The notes beneath the pieces were generated by a model. The model did not search any database. It was not told where the DNA came from and saw only the letters and a list, made by a program, of their open reading frames with translations. Positions 8,829 through 22,700 of a DNA stretch of 64,000 nucleotides are shown here, piece by piece (position 1 is the stretch's first letter; the number at the start of each line of letters is the position of its first letter). Made by a program: the position numbers and the translations under genes. This DNA comes from Blepharisma stoltei. Lineage: Eukaryota > Ciliophora > Heterotrichea > Heterotrichida > Blepharismidae. The stretch spans positions 992,001 to 1,056,000 of the forward strand of contig CAJZBQ010000032.1 in the NCBI GenBank assembly GCA_914767885.1. Direction: 5' to 3'.

Positions 8829-11804
8829 ATGGAGAACAGTAAGAGCGCAAACAAAAACAAACCCCAAGCTAAAAAACAAGGAAAACAGCCAGCAGCTAAA
8901 GGAAAGAAGATGTCAGCCATCGCAAAAATGGCCCTACAAGCTAGAATGGACGCTGAAGAAGAGGAAGCACTAAGACTATTCTTTTTTCCTATTATTTCCC
9001 ATATTTCCCACTCCTTATCATAATTTTTCAACAAAATACAGCCCCCTTCTCTTATTTATTTCAAAAAAATCCTTAAAATAGCATAAAAGAGGAAGAAGAA
9101 CTTAAACAAAAAGAGATTGAAGAAGAAAAGAAGCGGCAAGAAGAAGAAAAAAAGAAAAAAGAAGAAGCCGAAAGAATCAAAAAAGAACGACTGGAATGGA
9201 AAAAAGAGCAAAAAAGACTAGGCCTCTGGAAAACCCCACAGCAGCTCGAAAAAGAAAGAAGGGACCGAGAAGCCTCAAAAGCTTTCATTGAGCAAGGACT
9301 CGTCAAGCCTACTGACGAATCTCAGCCTCGTGGCTTGCCAAGTGGCAAAAGAGCCAAAAAGGAAAGCGTTGAAGAGAAAAAAGAAATCGAAGAAGCCCCA
9401 GTAGAAGAACAAAAAGAAGTTGAAGAAGAAAAAGAAGACGATATTATGGATGACTGGGAAAATATTCTGGTTATAATTAAATAAAAAATTTATATAAATA
9501 TTAATAGAAATATAGAAAAATTATAGAAAATTGGCATATGCTAGAAGAAAATGATATTAATTTGAAACAAGACACGACCAAGCTGAAGCCAAATCAGCTT
9601 TTGCATGAAGACGAGCTTGAAAAAGTTGAAGAAAAAGCTAAACCACCCCCACCTCCTCCAAAGGTGAAAAAAGAAAAAAAGCCAGCTGCAGACGAGCCTG
9701 CACAAGAATTCAAAGCTCCTGTTTTGTGCATTTTAGGACATGTGGATACAGGCAAAACTAAGCTGCTTGATAAAATTCGCCACACAAATGTCCAAACTGG
9801 AGAAGCAGGAGGTATAACACAACAAATTGGGGCCACAAATTTCCCAGATTATGCATTGCGAGAGCTTATAGCTAAGCTCCCAAATATGAAAATAGACATC
9901 CAAATCCCTGGACTGCTTATCCCTTATTTTTTGCCAATTCAAAATTTCTCTATAAGTTATTTTCTTATTTTTATTAAATATAGCCAAGCTTTTCTATAAA
10001 AAAATTCCTATTTATAATAATAAGATTATAATAGACACCCCTGGCCATGAGTCTTTTTCTAACCTTAGATCAAGAGGTAGCAGCTTATGTAACATCGGGA
10101 TTTTGGTCGTAGATATCATGCATGGTCTAGAACCACAGACTTTAGAGTCCTTAGAAATGCTGAGGAAACGAAATATCCCGTTTATTGTTGCACTAAATAA
10201 AATTGATAGGATGTATGGGTGGAAACCAATGCAGGATGAAGCATTTTTTACGACTTTTAACCAACAAGATGAGAATGCCAGGGATGAGTTCATGAGGAGG
10301 GCTAGAGAAACAGTGATTGCTTTTGCAGAAAAAGGGCTGAATGCAGCTTTATATTATGAAAACCCAGACCCTGAAGAATATATCAGCTTGGTGCCTACAA
10401 GTGCGATTACAGGAGAAGGGATTCCTGACCTTTTAGGACTTATTGTGGACATTACACAGACCAGGCTAAATAAATTTATTAAATATAGCCCACAGTTAAG
10501 AGCTACAGTGTTAGAAGTAAAGGTCATTGAAGGGCTAGGAACCACTATTGATGTAATTTTAGCAAATGGAGAAATCAATGAAGATGACACTATTGTAGTC
10601 GCAGGATTTGAAGGGCCTATCTGCACAAATATTAGAGCATTGCTAACACCTCAGCCTCTTACTCTATCATTTTACTTAAATTTAGCATTTTTGGCTCAAT
10701 TTTACTATAGGTTAAAAATATTAAATTAGGAAAATATTTTTAAAAAAATCCAAAATATAAATATCGCCTATAAAAAGCCTGGAAATTAGAGAAATGAGAG
10801 TGAAAGGAGAATACCAGCATCACAAATCAATCAGAGCTACAGCTGGTGTCAAAATTTCCGCACAAGGCTTAGACCATGCTATGTCTGGATCACAGCTCCT
10901 CGTTGCAGAAAGTGAAGACGTGATCCCTTACCTTATGGAAGAAGTCCAAAAAGATGTAGCTCAAATTTTCAGCTCAATCAACCAAAAAGGCAAAGGAGTC
11001 CACGTCCAAGCTTCCACAGTCGGGTCCTTAGAAGCCCTCCTTGAGTTCTTAAAAGAGTCCAAAATCCCTGTCAGCAGCATCAACATTGGCCCAGTCTTCA
11101 AAAAAGACGTAATGAAAGCCCAAAGCCAAATCGAAAAAGGCAACAAAAAACAATACGCAACAGTCCTCGCATTTGACGTAAAAGTCCATCAAGAAGCTGT
11201 AGAATACGCTGAAACAAATGGTGTCAAAATTTTCACAGCAGACATTATCTATACTATTTTTTCAGCATTTTCCACTATAAAATTTACCTTAAAAACCAAA
11301 ATAATTCATTATAAAACAATATACCATTTGTTTGACCAGTTCACAAAATACGTTGAAGACGTAAAAAGAGAAGAAAAACTGGCCAGCGGCAAAGGACAAG
11401 ACGCAGTTTTTCCTTGTGTGTTGAAAATTGTGGAGGTTTTTAGGACGTCAAGTCCGATTGTGCTAGGTGTTGACGTATTAGGAGGAGTTTTGAAAAAAGG
11501 GACGCCTTTGTGTGTCCCAGATAAAAATAATTTGATTATTGGAAAGGTGGATTCTATTGAATTTGACCATAAACCAGTAGAGTCCAGACGACAAGGACAA
11601 GGAAGTGTCGCGATCAAGCTGAAAGGAATGACCTCAGATCAAGATTCACTGATGGTTGGCAGGCATTTTGAAGAAACCAATCAGTTAGCAAGCTGGATTA
11701 CAAGGAATTCTATAGACTCGCTTAAAGAATATTTTATGGACGAAATGACTATGGAAGACTGGAAATTAGTAAAAGTGCTGAAAGAAACCTTTGGAGTCCT
11801 ATAG
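8829..11804 (+). CDS. EIF5B: Translation initiation factor eIF5B, interrupted by five IESs
   Basis: Excising five TA-bounded segments (107, 65, 109, 127 and 72 bp) leaves 2,496 bases, 831 residues, in one frame. eIF5B is the IF2-type GTPase that joins the large ribosomal subunit at the end of initiation. The N-terminus is the usual K/E-rich low-complexity region. The G domain shows the P-loop GHVDTGKTK (about residue 246), the switch region [20 protein letters not shown] and NKID. Domain II carries [13 protein letters not shown], and domains III-IV end in LKETFGVL. Each junction rebuilds conserved family sequence: [21 protein letters not shown] and [10 protein letters not shown]. This gene is the best internal proof that the inserts are germline-only. 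Confidence 0.97.
8979..9085 (+). other. IES, 107 bp, in eIF5B
   Basis: Between TA 8977-8978 and TA 9084-9085. Joins LRL to KEEEELK within the acidic N-terminal region. Confidence 0.9.
9474..9538 (+). other. IES, 65 bp, in eIF5B
   Basis: Between TA 9472-9473 and TA 9537-9538. Joins DDWENILV to MLEENDIN in frame. Confidence 0.88.
9920..10028 (+). other. IES, 109 bp, in eIF5B
   Basis: Between TA 9918-9919 and TA 10027-10028. Splits the G domain directly before the G3 motif; removal gives [14 protein letters not shown]. Confidence 0.95.
10662..10788 (+). other. IES, 127 bp, in eIF5B
   Basis: Between TA 10660-10661 and TA 10787-10788. Removal rebuilds [14 protein letters not shown], which matches the conserved domain II end. 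Confidence 0.95.
11252..11323 (+). other. IES, 72 bp, in eIF5B
   Basis: Between TA 11250-11251 and TA 11322-11323 (a TATA context allows a 2-bp shift). Removal rebuilds [13 protein letters not shown]. Confidence 0.95.
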
Positions 11805-11830
11805 ATAACTTAATCATTTAGCTTATAAGT

Positions 11831-12500
11831 TTAGCTTAATCCTTGAGGTGGCTGCATCAGTGACCCAAGCCAGCCTGTGTTCATTGTTTTTTGCATTTCT
11901 TTCATTTCTTTCATCTGTTCAGGGTCTAATTTCATCTTCGGCATACAAAAAGTCAGCCCAATCATGACGACGGCGATCAAGACCATAGGGTTTAAAAAAA
12001 TGCTGGCAATAGAAAACCCTTCTCTGGTCTCAAAATAGTGGATTCTTCTTTCAGCAGTAAATCTTAGAGGGTATGGGACTCTTTCTTGTCGCAGTGCAGT
12101 TGGGACACCGTCTTGTGCTGTTATAATAGAGCCAGATACTTCTACAAGTACTGGGTTAAAATGATATGGTAGGGTATAATAATTTAGAAATTTATCCATA
12201 AAATTTTATATAAAATAAATAAGGGATTTTTCATAAAAATAATAGGGATTTATGAGAATTTTATGAAATAATGGTATACATAGCGTCGTAAACCTCAACT
12301 ATATGTGTCCCATCCTCTACCCCAAAAAATTTAAAGTGTCCATTTGCATCTGGATAAGCGAACTTTTCCCCGTTATCCAATATAACTTTTGTTGTTTTGC
12401 GCTGTTCCCAATATCTTTTTTCATTAGGGTCTCTCGGAGACACAATATCACCATTAAGTGTGGCTGCTGATACTGCTGATATGAGAAACAATAGAAACAT
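11831..12500 (-). CDS. EMC7: ER membrane complex subunit 7
   Basis: ATG 12500 gives a signal peptide (MFLLFLISAVSAATLNG). One 112-bp IES is removed, leaving 558 bases, 185 residues. The lumenal beta-sandwich has GHFKFFGVEDGTHIVEVYDA; the IES junction gives DAMYHFNPVLVEVSG, matching the conserved strand after the EMC7 'P-x-Y-x-F' position. LPYPLRF-type residues (VPYPLRFTAERRIHYF) and one transmembrane segment (NPMVLIAVVMIGLTFCMP) follow, then the cytosolic tail with repeated K-E-M. EMC7 is part of the ER membrane insertase complex. Its start is only 7 bp from the start of the divergent gene at 12508. Confidence 0.92.
12167..12278 (-). other. IES, 112 bp, in EMC7
   Basis: Between TA 12165-12166 and TA 12277-12278. 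The alternative TA at 12275-12276 gives the wrong frame. Removal joins DAMY to HFNPV. Confidence 0.92.
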
Positions 12501-12507
12501 ATTTAAT

Positions 12508-15308
12508 ATGAAAAAGTGATTAGCCAGCTTCCCATCAAAAATTGGCAGCTTAAATATACACAAAGATTCTGCACTTTTTGAGACTAGCAAGACAAAAGTT
12601 AGGTATCCTAAGGCAAATTAATTATTTTTTTAATAATTAAAATGGTATTTTAAGGCATATAATTTAATATAGAATATTTGATAAAAAGGTACACATATAA
12701 AACTAAGCCTGAAAATTGGAAGAAATTTATGACAAAACATTATTTAAAGGTCCAAGATGATGAAGAAGTCGCTATATTTGAGGAGCCAGGATTTGATAGC
12801 GTTTATGAGAGTGATAGAAGTGTGTTGATTTTGCCAAGCCCAGTTACAAGGTTAAATGTAATACAGATGGTATATGAATTAAGGTAAAAAAAAGCTAGAA
12901 ATATTGGGATAAAAGGATGGGTGTTGGAGTCACATGCGGTTTTTGAAAAAAGAGAAAATATAGAGCTGGCTTTGGAATTTTTAGATAAAAAAGCTAATCT
13001 TTTGGCATGCTCAGCTAATTATAATGCAATCCAAGACAGTCCTTTATATACTCAAGCTGTTGTGATAGACCCTATAATGAACCCAAAAATTTGTTTTCAA
13101 TCTCTTCCTTGCCATCTAGACCAAAAACTTCTCCTCACAGGCTCGTTTGGCTTTTAAGAGATACGGGCTGTATACAATATAAGAAACCAATATGTAATTA
13201 AAAGAAAAGAGCCAATGTTTCATATCAATAAGATATCATTATGTACTATATAAGTAACTTATAATAAGGAGTAAAAAAACCATTAAATTTGACTGTAAAA
13301 CAAATTTTTTTATGTCTTAACGAAAAAAGATTTTTAATTATATAAACTAAGATACTGTTAAGTCTATAAAACAAGCAACTTATATGTACTAGAAATAAGA
13401 TCTGATAGTTTAACATAATAGCAAACTGACGTTATACGTGGTTTGCAATTCCATTCTGAATATATTAAAAAATCAATAAAAGCTTCTCTTAATAAAAAAG
13501 TATATCATTATGTCACTAAATTAAGGTTAAGTCATCTCAGTAAAAAACGAAATTCATCTCTTTTTCTCAAGACATAACTGTTTATTAGGTGCTGCAAAAA
13601 CCTGCTTAAAAAGACCTTTATATTTGTGCAAAAATTAATATAATTTCTGCAGCAATTTGCGTTGCAACACACATTAATATAGTGAAACGATGCTTTATTT
13701 TGAGCCTTATTTATATTAAATTTTATGTCTTATATAAGAGAATTTAATATGATCTAATATTTCGAAACCATCAGCTAATGAAAATGCGAAATCGTTTGCT
13801 CAGCGAAAAAAATTAAACAGAGCTCCTTAAAAAAGAAATTTATTTTTTTAAGAAAATTAAATTAAAATTTTGCTACTAAATACTTTTAGAGCAAGCTTTG
13901 CTTATTTATTGCACTTTTTTGTATAAATAATAACAATATTTAAGGTAAAACCTTACTTATTTCAGTTCTAAGTGTGCCTCTTTCAGTGGCTATTAAATAT
14001 ATTAAAATTATTAAAAAACATATAAAACCTTTTTTAAGGAAATTAACCCAAAAAATATTGCGAATGTTGGTCATCGTTTTGATATATTTTGAAAGAATAT
14101 GTCTTGAAAAACGGTTTTTATATGTTTTTTTTAATAATTTTAATATATTTTAATAGCCACTGAAAGAGGCACGCTTAGAACTGAAATAAGTAAGGTTTTA
14201 CCTTAAATATTGTTATTATTTATACAAAAAAGCGCAATAAATAAGCAAAGCTTGCTCTAAAAGTATTTAATAACAAAATTTTAATTTAATTTTTCTAAAA
14301 AAATAAATTTCTTTTTAAGGAGCTCTGTTTAATTTTTTTTTCACTGAGCAAACGATTTCACATTTTCATGAGTTGATGGTTTCGAAATATTAGATCATAT
14401 TAAATTCTCTTATATAAGACATAAAATTTAATATAAATAAGGCTCAAAATAAAGCATCGTTTCACTATATTAATGTGTGTTGCAACGCAAATTGCTGCAG
14501 AAATTATATTAATTTTTGCACAAATATAAAGGTCTTTTTAAGCAGGTTTTTGCAGCACCTAATAAACAGTTATGTCTTGAGAAAAAGAGATGAATTTCGT
14601 TTTTTACTGAGATGACTTAACCTTAATTTAGTGACATAATGATATACTTTTTTTATTAAGAGAAGCGTTTATTGATTTTTTTTTATTTTCATTAGATTCT
14701 CGCAAATTATCTAGACCGTTAGGTTGCATTGATGAATTGCTGGTATCGTCTATTTTGCTTAGTTACTAGGTCTTTTTTATTAAGGACTCAACTGTATCCA
14801 TTTTTGTGGAGATCTAGAATCTTCTATTTTTGTGATATAAAAAACATTTTGCACCGTCAAGTTTAATGGTTTTTTTGCTCCTTATTATGAGTTACCTGAA
14901 GGACATAATGTTTTCTTATTGATAAGAGACACTGACTCTTTTCTTTTAATTACATATTGGTTCTTCATTTTATGGACATCATCTCTAAAACTTTACAAGA
15001 GCCCTCCTCACATGCTTATCACACAGAACAAAACCTCTCACAAAGTCTAAAGAAGAAGAGCTTGCTTTATTTATCAATGAATCCAGCTCAAATTCTATGT
15101 CAGAACTCATAGGAAATCACATGCCTCCTCAGCTTGACTCTTCAAAACCCTTCATCGCCTATCTCACATCTTCCGCATTTGATTTTTCCATAAAATCCTC
15201 CAAATCTCCACTTTTCTACGAAAAATCCTTCTTCAAGCTCGACTTAATCCCACCCCGTGAAAAAATCATCTCCAATATTTTTAAATCAATAGAAAATATC
15301 ATTAAATC

Positions 15309-15312
<4 letters not shown>
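12508..15312 (+). CDS. Hypothetical protein; gene contains a 1.84-kb foldback IES
   Basis: Starts at ATG 12508 (MKKWLASFPSKIG, UGA as W). IES 12606-12691 has the 5-bp direct repeat AGGTA at both ends. A 15-nt intron (12884-12898) follows. The frame then runs to LLLTGS at 13144. I propose that a 16-nt intron (13145-13156 plus 14996-14999) contains the large foldback 13157-14995, after which the frame continues as ALLTCLSHRTKPL and ends at TAA 15310. The total is 849 bases, 282 residues. If this is wrong, the protein stops at 13157 and 15001-15312 is a separate frame. No domain recognised. Its stop overlaps the stop of the convergent kinase gene by 3 bp. Confidence 0.65.
12606..12691 (+). other. 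IES, 86 bp, with AGGTA pointer
   Basis: Between TA 12604-12605 and TA 12690-12691, in each case within AGGTA. Joins TKVRY to TYKTKPE in frame. Confidence 0.75.
12884..12898 (+). other. 15-nt intron
   Basis: GTAAAAAAAAGCTAG. Removing it joins YELR to NIGIKGWV in frame. Confidence 0.85.
13157..14995. mobile_element. 1.84-kb foldback (palindromic) germline element
   Basis: Two arms of roughly 870-900 bp run as near-perfect inverse complements from the ends toward a short centre near 14040-14110. For example AACCAATATGTAATTAAAAG near 13180 recurs inverted near 14955, and GTGCTGCAAAAACC near 13590 recurs inverted near 14550. No reading frame of any length is inside, so it is a giant non-autonomous MITE-like element. 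It is flanked by TA 13155-13156 and TA 14994-14995 (or 14986-14987). Confidence 0.85.
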
Positions 15313-17307
<1,995 letters not shown>

Positions 17308-17687
17308 CGTTATTTTGTGAGATTTAGGCTGCTTTATGTTGCTTATACAGCAAAATTAAAGATGAAATAAAGTAATTTCTTTTATAAAAGGAAATATTGT
17401 GTGACAACTGTAGTTTTATTTTAAGACAATACTCTGAATAATATTAATATTAGTATTTATGTTAATATAAAATTTATGACAAATTAAGGATAATTCATTC
17501 AAAATTGAATTTAATAAAAATCGCTAATATAATGCATGCCGTAATATATTTTTAGATTTTATGAGCATTTTAACATAAAATCAAATTATTTTCATACAGA
17601 AGGAAAATTATCCAGAACAATAACTTTAAATTGCAGTAGAAAATAATAATGAGAAGTAAGTCTAATATGAATATATAGATATAAAGA
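17308..17687. other. AT-rich spacer downstream of U3 snoRNA
   Basis: Very AT-rich; nothing recognised. Confidence 0.45.
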
Positions 17688-17890
17688 ACTAGTCAGACCC
17701 ACTTGCAAGCCATAAGCTTATAAGCCAGAGGTCATCGCCCAATGACAAGAAGGCAAGCCTTCTTGATTGAGATATCCCATAGCGGCTGCAAGTGCACGTC
17801 TCATCATCCTAGAGCGGGTTATCGCCTTTTTTGATAAAGTAAAAGAGGAAAAATCACTATAGAAGTGATCCTGTACGAGTACAGTCCTAA
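17688..17890 (-). ncRNA. U3 small nucleolar RNA
   Basis: On the minus strand the 5' region reads GACTGTACTCGTACAGG followed by GATCACTTCTATAGTG, matching the U3 box A/A' consensus (GATCA-TTTCTATAGT) that pairs with pre-rRNA. Downstream are box C' (GATGATGAGACG), a B/C-like segment GGCGATGACC, and a 3' box D (GTCTGA at 17693-17698) five or so bases from the end. The order, about 200-nt length and 3' AGTGGGTCTGACTAG fit U3, the box C/D snoRNA for 18S rRNA processing. The exact 5' end is estimated. A short open frame on the same strand inside it is a chance frame. Confidence 0.85.
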
Positions 17891-18064
17891 TTGATTTTAC
17901 CAAATTTCCTTTTTATCATCCATTTTATTATTTTTTGTTATGGGACATATAATTTAAGTAAATTTCTTAATCCCCCTTTTAAAGTGAAACCATTTAATAA
18001 ATCTACTTTTTCTAAAAATTTTTATAATTGCATTTATATATGATTTTATTAACAAAAAAAACCA

Positions 18065-18282
18065 AAACACCCTCCTTCCTGAAATTTTTTATTCGCTAAA
18101 GAGTGGTTTATATATAAAAAATAATTTTTTTTTTGAAATTCGCAAAAATTAGTATTAGCTAGTTATTTCATTATAAAATTATCATTTATATATCAAATTA
18201 TTTTTTCACTAAAATTTTTATATTGCTCACCCAAAAAATAGGGACTTTTCTAATGGTTTTGTTCTATTACGAAGGGTGAGTA
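18065..18282. mobile_element. Degenerate CTCCGTGAG-type MITE, intergenic
   Basis: Right end TCTAATGGTTTTGTTC, then ACGAAGGGTGAGTA, preceded by a GCTCACCCAAAAAATAGGG spacer. The left end has a C-rich CACCCTCCTTCC. The order matches the full-length element at 19248-19634. The left boundary is approximate. The remaining 17891-18327 spacer is AT-rich with nothing else visible. Confidence 0.65.
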
Positions 18283-18327
18283 AGATGATTTGCTCGTGAT
18301 AAGGGAGAATTAGTATCTTAAAGAAAA

Positions 18328-18957
18328 TTAATTTTCGCAATCTTCAGCTTCAATGCTCAAAGTTGGCCCACCCAAGGAGATAATATCATTATCATGGACC
18401 TCCATAAGCGGAGACATCTCTCCTCTTTCCAATGTGCTTTTATTATGGAAATACCTAAAAATTCCCATTTTTGATCCTGCATCCGAAATCACCCAAATCC
18501 CATATCTAATTTCTACGTCTGCATGCTTTTTAGACACACTATAATCGTCTGATAAATTAATTGCGCATTCTGAAGATCTTCCAATAGAAAACACTTTCCT
18601 CGCGACCGTTTGCAGCCTTTCTCCTTTATCTTTCGAAAATATTTTAAATGTAATTGACTCATTCCTCTTGATATCTTCTACTTGTATCCTTGTACTTCCA
18701 ATTTTAAACACTGATCCAATCGTTAAAGGTGACTCTGGGACTCTTTTGCAAGCAACATATCTATCAGTTGAGGACTCTTGGGCCAGAAGATGTCCACAGT
18801 CCATTTGGAAAATCATTTGTGCGTCTCCATGGTATTTTAATATATAATCAGGAATTTGTTGATTTCTAGAAACTCCAATGATAGTTTGTGGCTTTTGGAC
18901 TGAAATTTGTTCTGTTTGCTGCCCAGGGTTACTGATCAGAATTGACATTCGGGGCAT
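18328..18957 (-). CDS. FHA-domain protein
   Basis: Uninterrupted 209-residue frame from ATG 18957. A forkhead-associated domain spans about residues 118-205: KVFSIGRSSECAINL, then SVSKKHADVEI, the IWVISDAGSKMGIF turn, and a closing DNDIISLGGPTLSIE. The G-R-S-S and S-x-K-H residues that contact phosphothreonine are present, so phosphopeptide binding is likely. The first ~100 residues look like a second, weaker FHA fold (TIIGVSRN, then GSVFKIGSTRIQVE). Partner and pathway are unknown. Confidence 0.85.
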   Translation of the reverse strand: MPRMSILISNPGQQTEQISVQKPQTIIGVSRNQQIPDYILKYHGDAQMIFQMDCGHLLAQESSTDRYVACKRVPESPLTIGSVFKIGSTRIQVEDIKRNESITFKIFSKDKGERLQTVARKVFSIGRSSECAINLSDDYSVSKKHADVEIRYGIWVISDAGSKMGIFRYFHNKSTLERGEMSPLMEVHDNDIISLGGPTLSIEAEDCEN

Positions 18958-19014
18958 TGAAGTTTCTAACTTCCCTAATATCTCCTAATTAGATTTTTAT
19001 ATTTTTTTAACTAA

Positions 19015-19749
19015 TTATACTAAAAAATTTATTTGGGGTAAGAAATTTTCATCTTTTTGTTCAAAAGAATTTTCATCTTTTAAGCTGGCTTGGATTTTTG
19101 GTTTTTCTCTATCATAAGGGACAGGTGGGATAATATTATTAGGAGCCTTCATTTGTGGAGTCGGCTCATTGTATTTGATAGGAAAATCAAAACTTGATTT
19201 TATTAGAGGATTGTCTAAAAACTGAGAAAGGCCGGCTTGGTTGTTTACTCCCCCCCCCCCTCCGTGAGCGAACAAAAAAATTTTGTTCGCTCACGGAGGG
19301 GGGGTTAATTTTTTTTTTAAAAAAAATTTTATATATAAATTTTATAAAAAATATTTTTTTCGAAATTTAAAAAAATCCTAATTTGCAAAAATTGGGAAGC
19401 AAATATTAATTTAATTTGCAAAATTTATGTTTTAAAACGCAATTTGTTTAAAATTAAACAGAATTAGCTCTAGATTTCATTATACTAATTATCACTTATA
19501 TATCAAAAATTTTTTTCCATTAAAATTTTTTCTATTAAAAAAATTTTTGTTCACTCACGGAGGGTGGGTTTTTGGTCAAAAAATGGCGATTTTTCTAATG
19601 GTTTTGTTCGCTCACGGAGGGGGGGGGGGAGTTAGTAAAGTATTAGTGACAAGGTCAACACTTGGATTTCTCCGTTCTTGCTGTGCAAAGCCATTCCCTT
19701 GCATTGCATAAGGTCGTCTGATATCGTGATAATCAGAGTTTGCTCTCAT
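19015..19749 (-). CDS. Hypothetical protein (115 residues) split by a MITE-IES
   Basis: ATG 19749 (MRANSDYHDIRRPYAMQ), IES 19248-19634, stop at 19015; 348 coding bases. The junction reads VTNTLLNNQAGLSQFLDNP in frame. The protein is proline- and asparagine-rich (PNNIIPPVPYDREKPK), with no known domain. The frame starting inside the MITE terminus (FAHGGGGG) is an artefact. Confidence 0.7.
19248..19634 (-). mobile_element. IES, 387 bp, full-length CTCCGTGAG foldback MITE
   Basis: TA 19246-19247 and TA 19633-19634. It starts with a hairpin (CTCCGTGAGCGAACAAAA then TTTTGTTCGCTCACGGAG) and ends with two spaced copies of the inverse motif. It is the reverse orientation of the element at 5183-5570. 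Confidence 0.9.
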
Positions 19750-19787
19750 AAATTTAATTATAATATATAGAATTTTTAAAATCAAAT

Positions 19788-22700
19788 TTACACCACCTGT
19801 TTTCTTACCCTTGAATTCAGAAAAATGATGAATGGCCCAAGCCTAAAAGTCCCGATATTTGGGATATCTAGTTTAGCTTCACTGTTGGCTGATCTTTTTA
19901 AGTTCAAAAATTCTTCATTTGACAAGTTAAATTGTCCAATCATGTCTGAGCTTTCCCCTTGGTTAAAAATTATTCTATTTTTATAATAAAAAACTTATAT
20001 TTACTATATAAAAATAACTACAATAAGTCGTTGTAGAATGGGATATCTCAAAATGTCAGCCTTTTTTCTTATGGTGGCTATAATGGAGTTCTAGAGAATT
20101 TTTTGTGTCTTTTCGGAAGCCATATTCCAGCCTTTCAATGACCCCGTTGTTTTCTAGTGTTACAATAGAGACGTTTCCAGCGACATCATGCTGGACATCA
20201 GCAGGCAAATCAAGAATTTTTCTTTTTTTCATTACTAAATTGTGGGTTTGTGACAGCTTAAAATATGACATATTTTTCATTTCTTTTTCATTTGGGTGTA
20301 AAGAAGTCCTGAAATTTGCAATGGTATCGAGAGCTGCTGTTAAATCTTTTTCTTTTTCTCTTAGATTATGGAAATATTCTTCTTGAGCTGCAGTAATATG
20401 GTGTATCCCTTCTTGTAGCCTCCTTAAATACTGTTTATAGCTATGTCTATCCTTCAGTCTTTTTGACAGCTCAAATAGCAAATAATCCATCGAAAAATCC
20501 CTGCTCATCAAGTCCTGGACTTTTTCATCAGCTGCTCTCAGCTCAAATAATATTTTATAATTCGGATTTGGCGTGCTCAATATAGACTCTATCGTTTTTC
20601 TAAATTTCGTCGACAATTCTTCAAGCGTAATCGCTGAAAATTTTGGGATCTGCCTTGAGGCATTTTCTATAGAAACCAAAAATTCGTCTTCTTCTCTGAC
20701 ATGTAAGTGCTTTATAAGTGTGCTATGAGTCCTTGTAGTTATTGCTAGACTTTTCGGCATTGGCACACCACAGCCAGCACATACAGAAACTTCGTCATAG
20801 TCATACAAAAAATGGTTATTCATTTGTAGATTTATTTTAAAATTATCAGCTGATTTGGCGACTTCTGAGCCTATGTCACTCATATGGTCTAAATGGTCAT
20901 ATAGTAAATCTCTGCCTGGAAATAGCTCAACTTGCTTTCTATATTTAATAAGGTAGATTGATAAAGTAATGATGTCGTTGACAGGGTAATGGATAAAGGA
21001 GTCTATAACTGAAAAATGGGTGGTAAAGCTCGATATACCCATTTCCTAGGCTATTTTATATATATAAATTAATAATAAGCATGCATTATTTTGATATAAA
21101 AAGGTATATAATAAGATCGACCTCAGAAGAGTCTTCAACTTCTATACAGGTTTCCAGTGTAGAAATAAGCTGCTCATGGGAAGTCAAAATAAAAGAATTT
21201 AAGGTCGAATAATGGTCACCTATAAAACAGGTCTTGTCTACTATTTTTCTGATAATGTCTGTGATTATTGACATTGTGTCTCTTTCACCTTCTTCTATAG
21301 TCTGGGTCGTTAAACCTTCAGTTTCGGGGGTCATGATTACTGGGAGGAGCAATTGGGTTATCATAAGCCTCAAAAGCGCTTTTTGGAACTTTAAACGGGC
21401 GTGCTCATGGCCTACTTCACGAAGCCATGCTTTATTTGCCATTTTGGAAAAAGTGTGCTTCATAAGGATTTTTATAGGCGTTGGGAGGATGCTGGGGAAA
21501 GCTTTTATCGTGTCAATAAAATACCCTGCAGCTCGGATAGCATAGGTAATACCATCATTAAAAGCAGACTGTGCTTTTTTTTCTTTTATTACAGAATTAG
21601 CAGTTTGGCCGCTTCCTTGCCTTTGGGTAAGCCTAGAAACTTCTATAGGATCAATAACTATCCCATTATTCCCAATCGCTTTTACCATGTCTAAAAGCTC
21701 ATTAGTAGGCCTATGCAAAATTTTATAAAATAAGTCACTCCCATAATCCCTGCTAAAAAAACTCAATAAAAATTGGGCTGTCGGACATCCAGGGACCACA
21801 AATAAATCGTCAATCATATTGGCATTTTCGATTTCTCCTGCAATGACTTCTTTGCATAGAGAAATATACAGTAAAGAGTCCCTAGAAATAAGCTTCCCCA
21901 TCATAGCATCTAGGTGGATATTGGAATATATAGGCCTGATACTTGTAATGAGGGTTGATATGTCACGGCTGCCACGCTGCCTCATAATATTGACCAGTCT
22001 TGAAATATATGCTTTTTTCTATTATTTTTTCCCAAAAATAGCCCAAATTCTTACCAATAAACTATATTTATTATAATCCACAATAACAAGGCTGCTGCTG
22101 AAGGATCCATATCATATTTTCAATCCTCCCCAAATTACTCGCCAAGTACTTCGGGATGTGTACAATTAAATAATCCCTCTGTGGCAGCTTCAGCTCATAA
22201 GTCCTCTGTAGGATTTTCCCTTCAATTTGGATTTTTAAGTCATGAATCCTCTCCTCAGATTCCTTACTAGTTTTAAAAGTTTTGACGATTTCTGCCAAAT
22301 TTCTATGGACTTCGGCTTCTTCTCGTCTGAGCTCAGACTCTAAACAGTCTTCTTCTTCATTTTGCAGCACCAGCATCATTTCTTTGAAGCTAGAAATCCT
22401 TACCCCAGTGTCTAGCTGTGACAGAACGAGGTCTAAAGCATTTAGTTCGTCTTGTTCATCATCAAAATTTGCTGACTCTTGTATGGCGTTTCACCTTGTT
22501 TCTAAAATTTCAGGGGTTTTTATGTTATTGGTGTTGCCAAAGCCAAGTCTGCCGCCGCTTCCGCAGCCCCAGGCGTAGATGTCACCATTTGTGGTTAGTA
22601 CTAAGTTGTGGTTTATTTTTGCAGAAATGTCACATATGTTAGAAGGGAGAGGGAGCTTGAATGGCTGTGGCAAAGGCTCGTTTTCAGCTTTATTACCGAG

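Noticed and set aside
9073-9836. Minus-strand frames in the eIF5B region
   Set aside because: They are shadows of the K/E-rich plus-strand gene, with S/F-rich composition and no start context.
12648-12683. A 36-bp IES between an ATG at 12642 and the 12692 frame
   Set aside because: Too short compared with all other IESs. The 86-bp insert with AGGTA repeats explains the gene start better and gives a longer N-terminus.
17718-17903. Open frame of 61 residues on the minus strand
   Set aside because: It lies within the U3 snoRNA and has no protein-like features.
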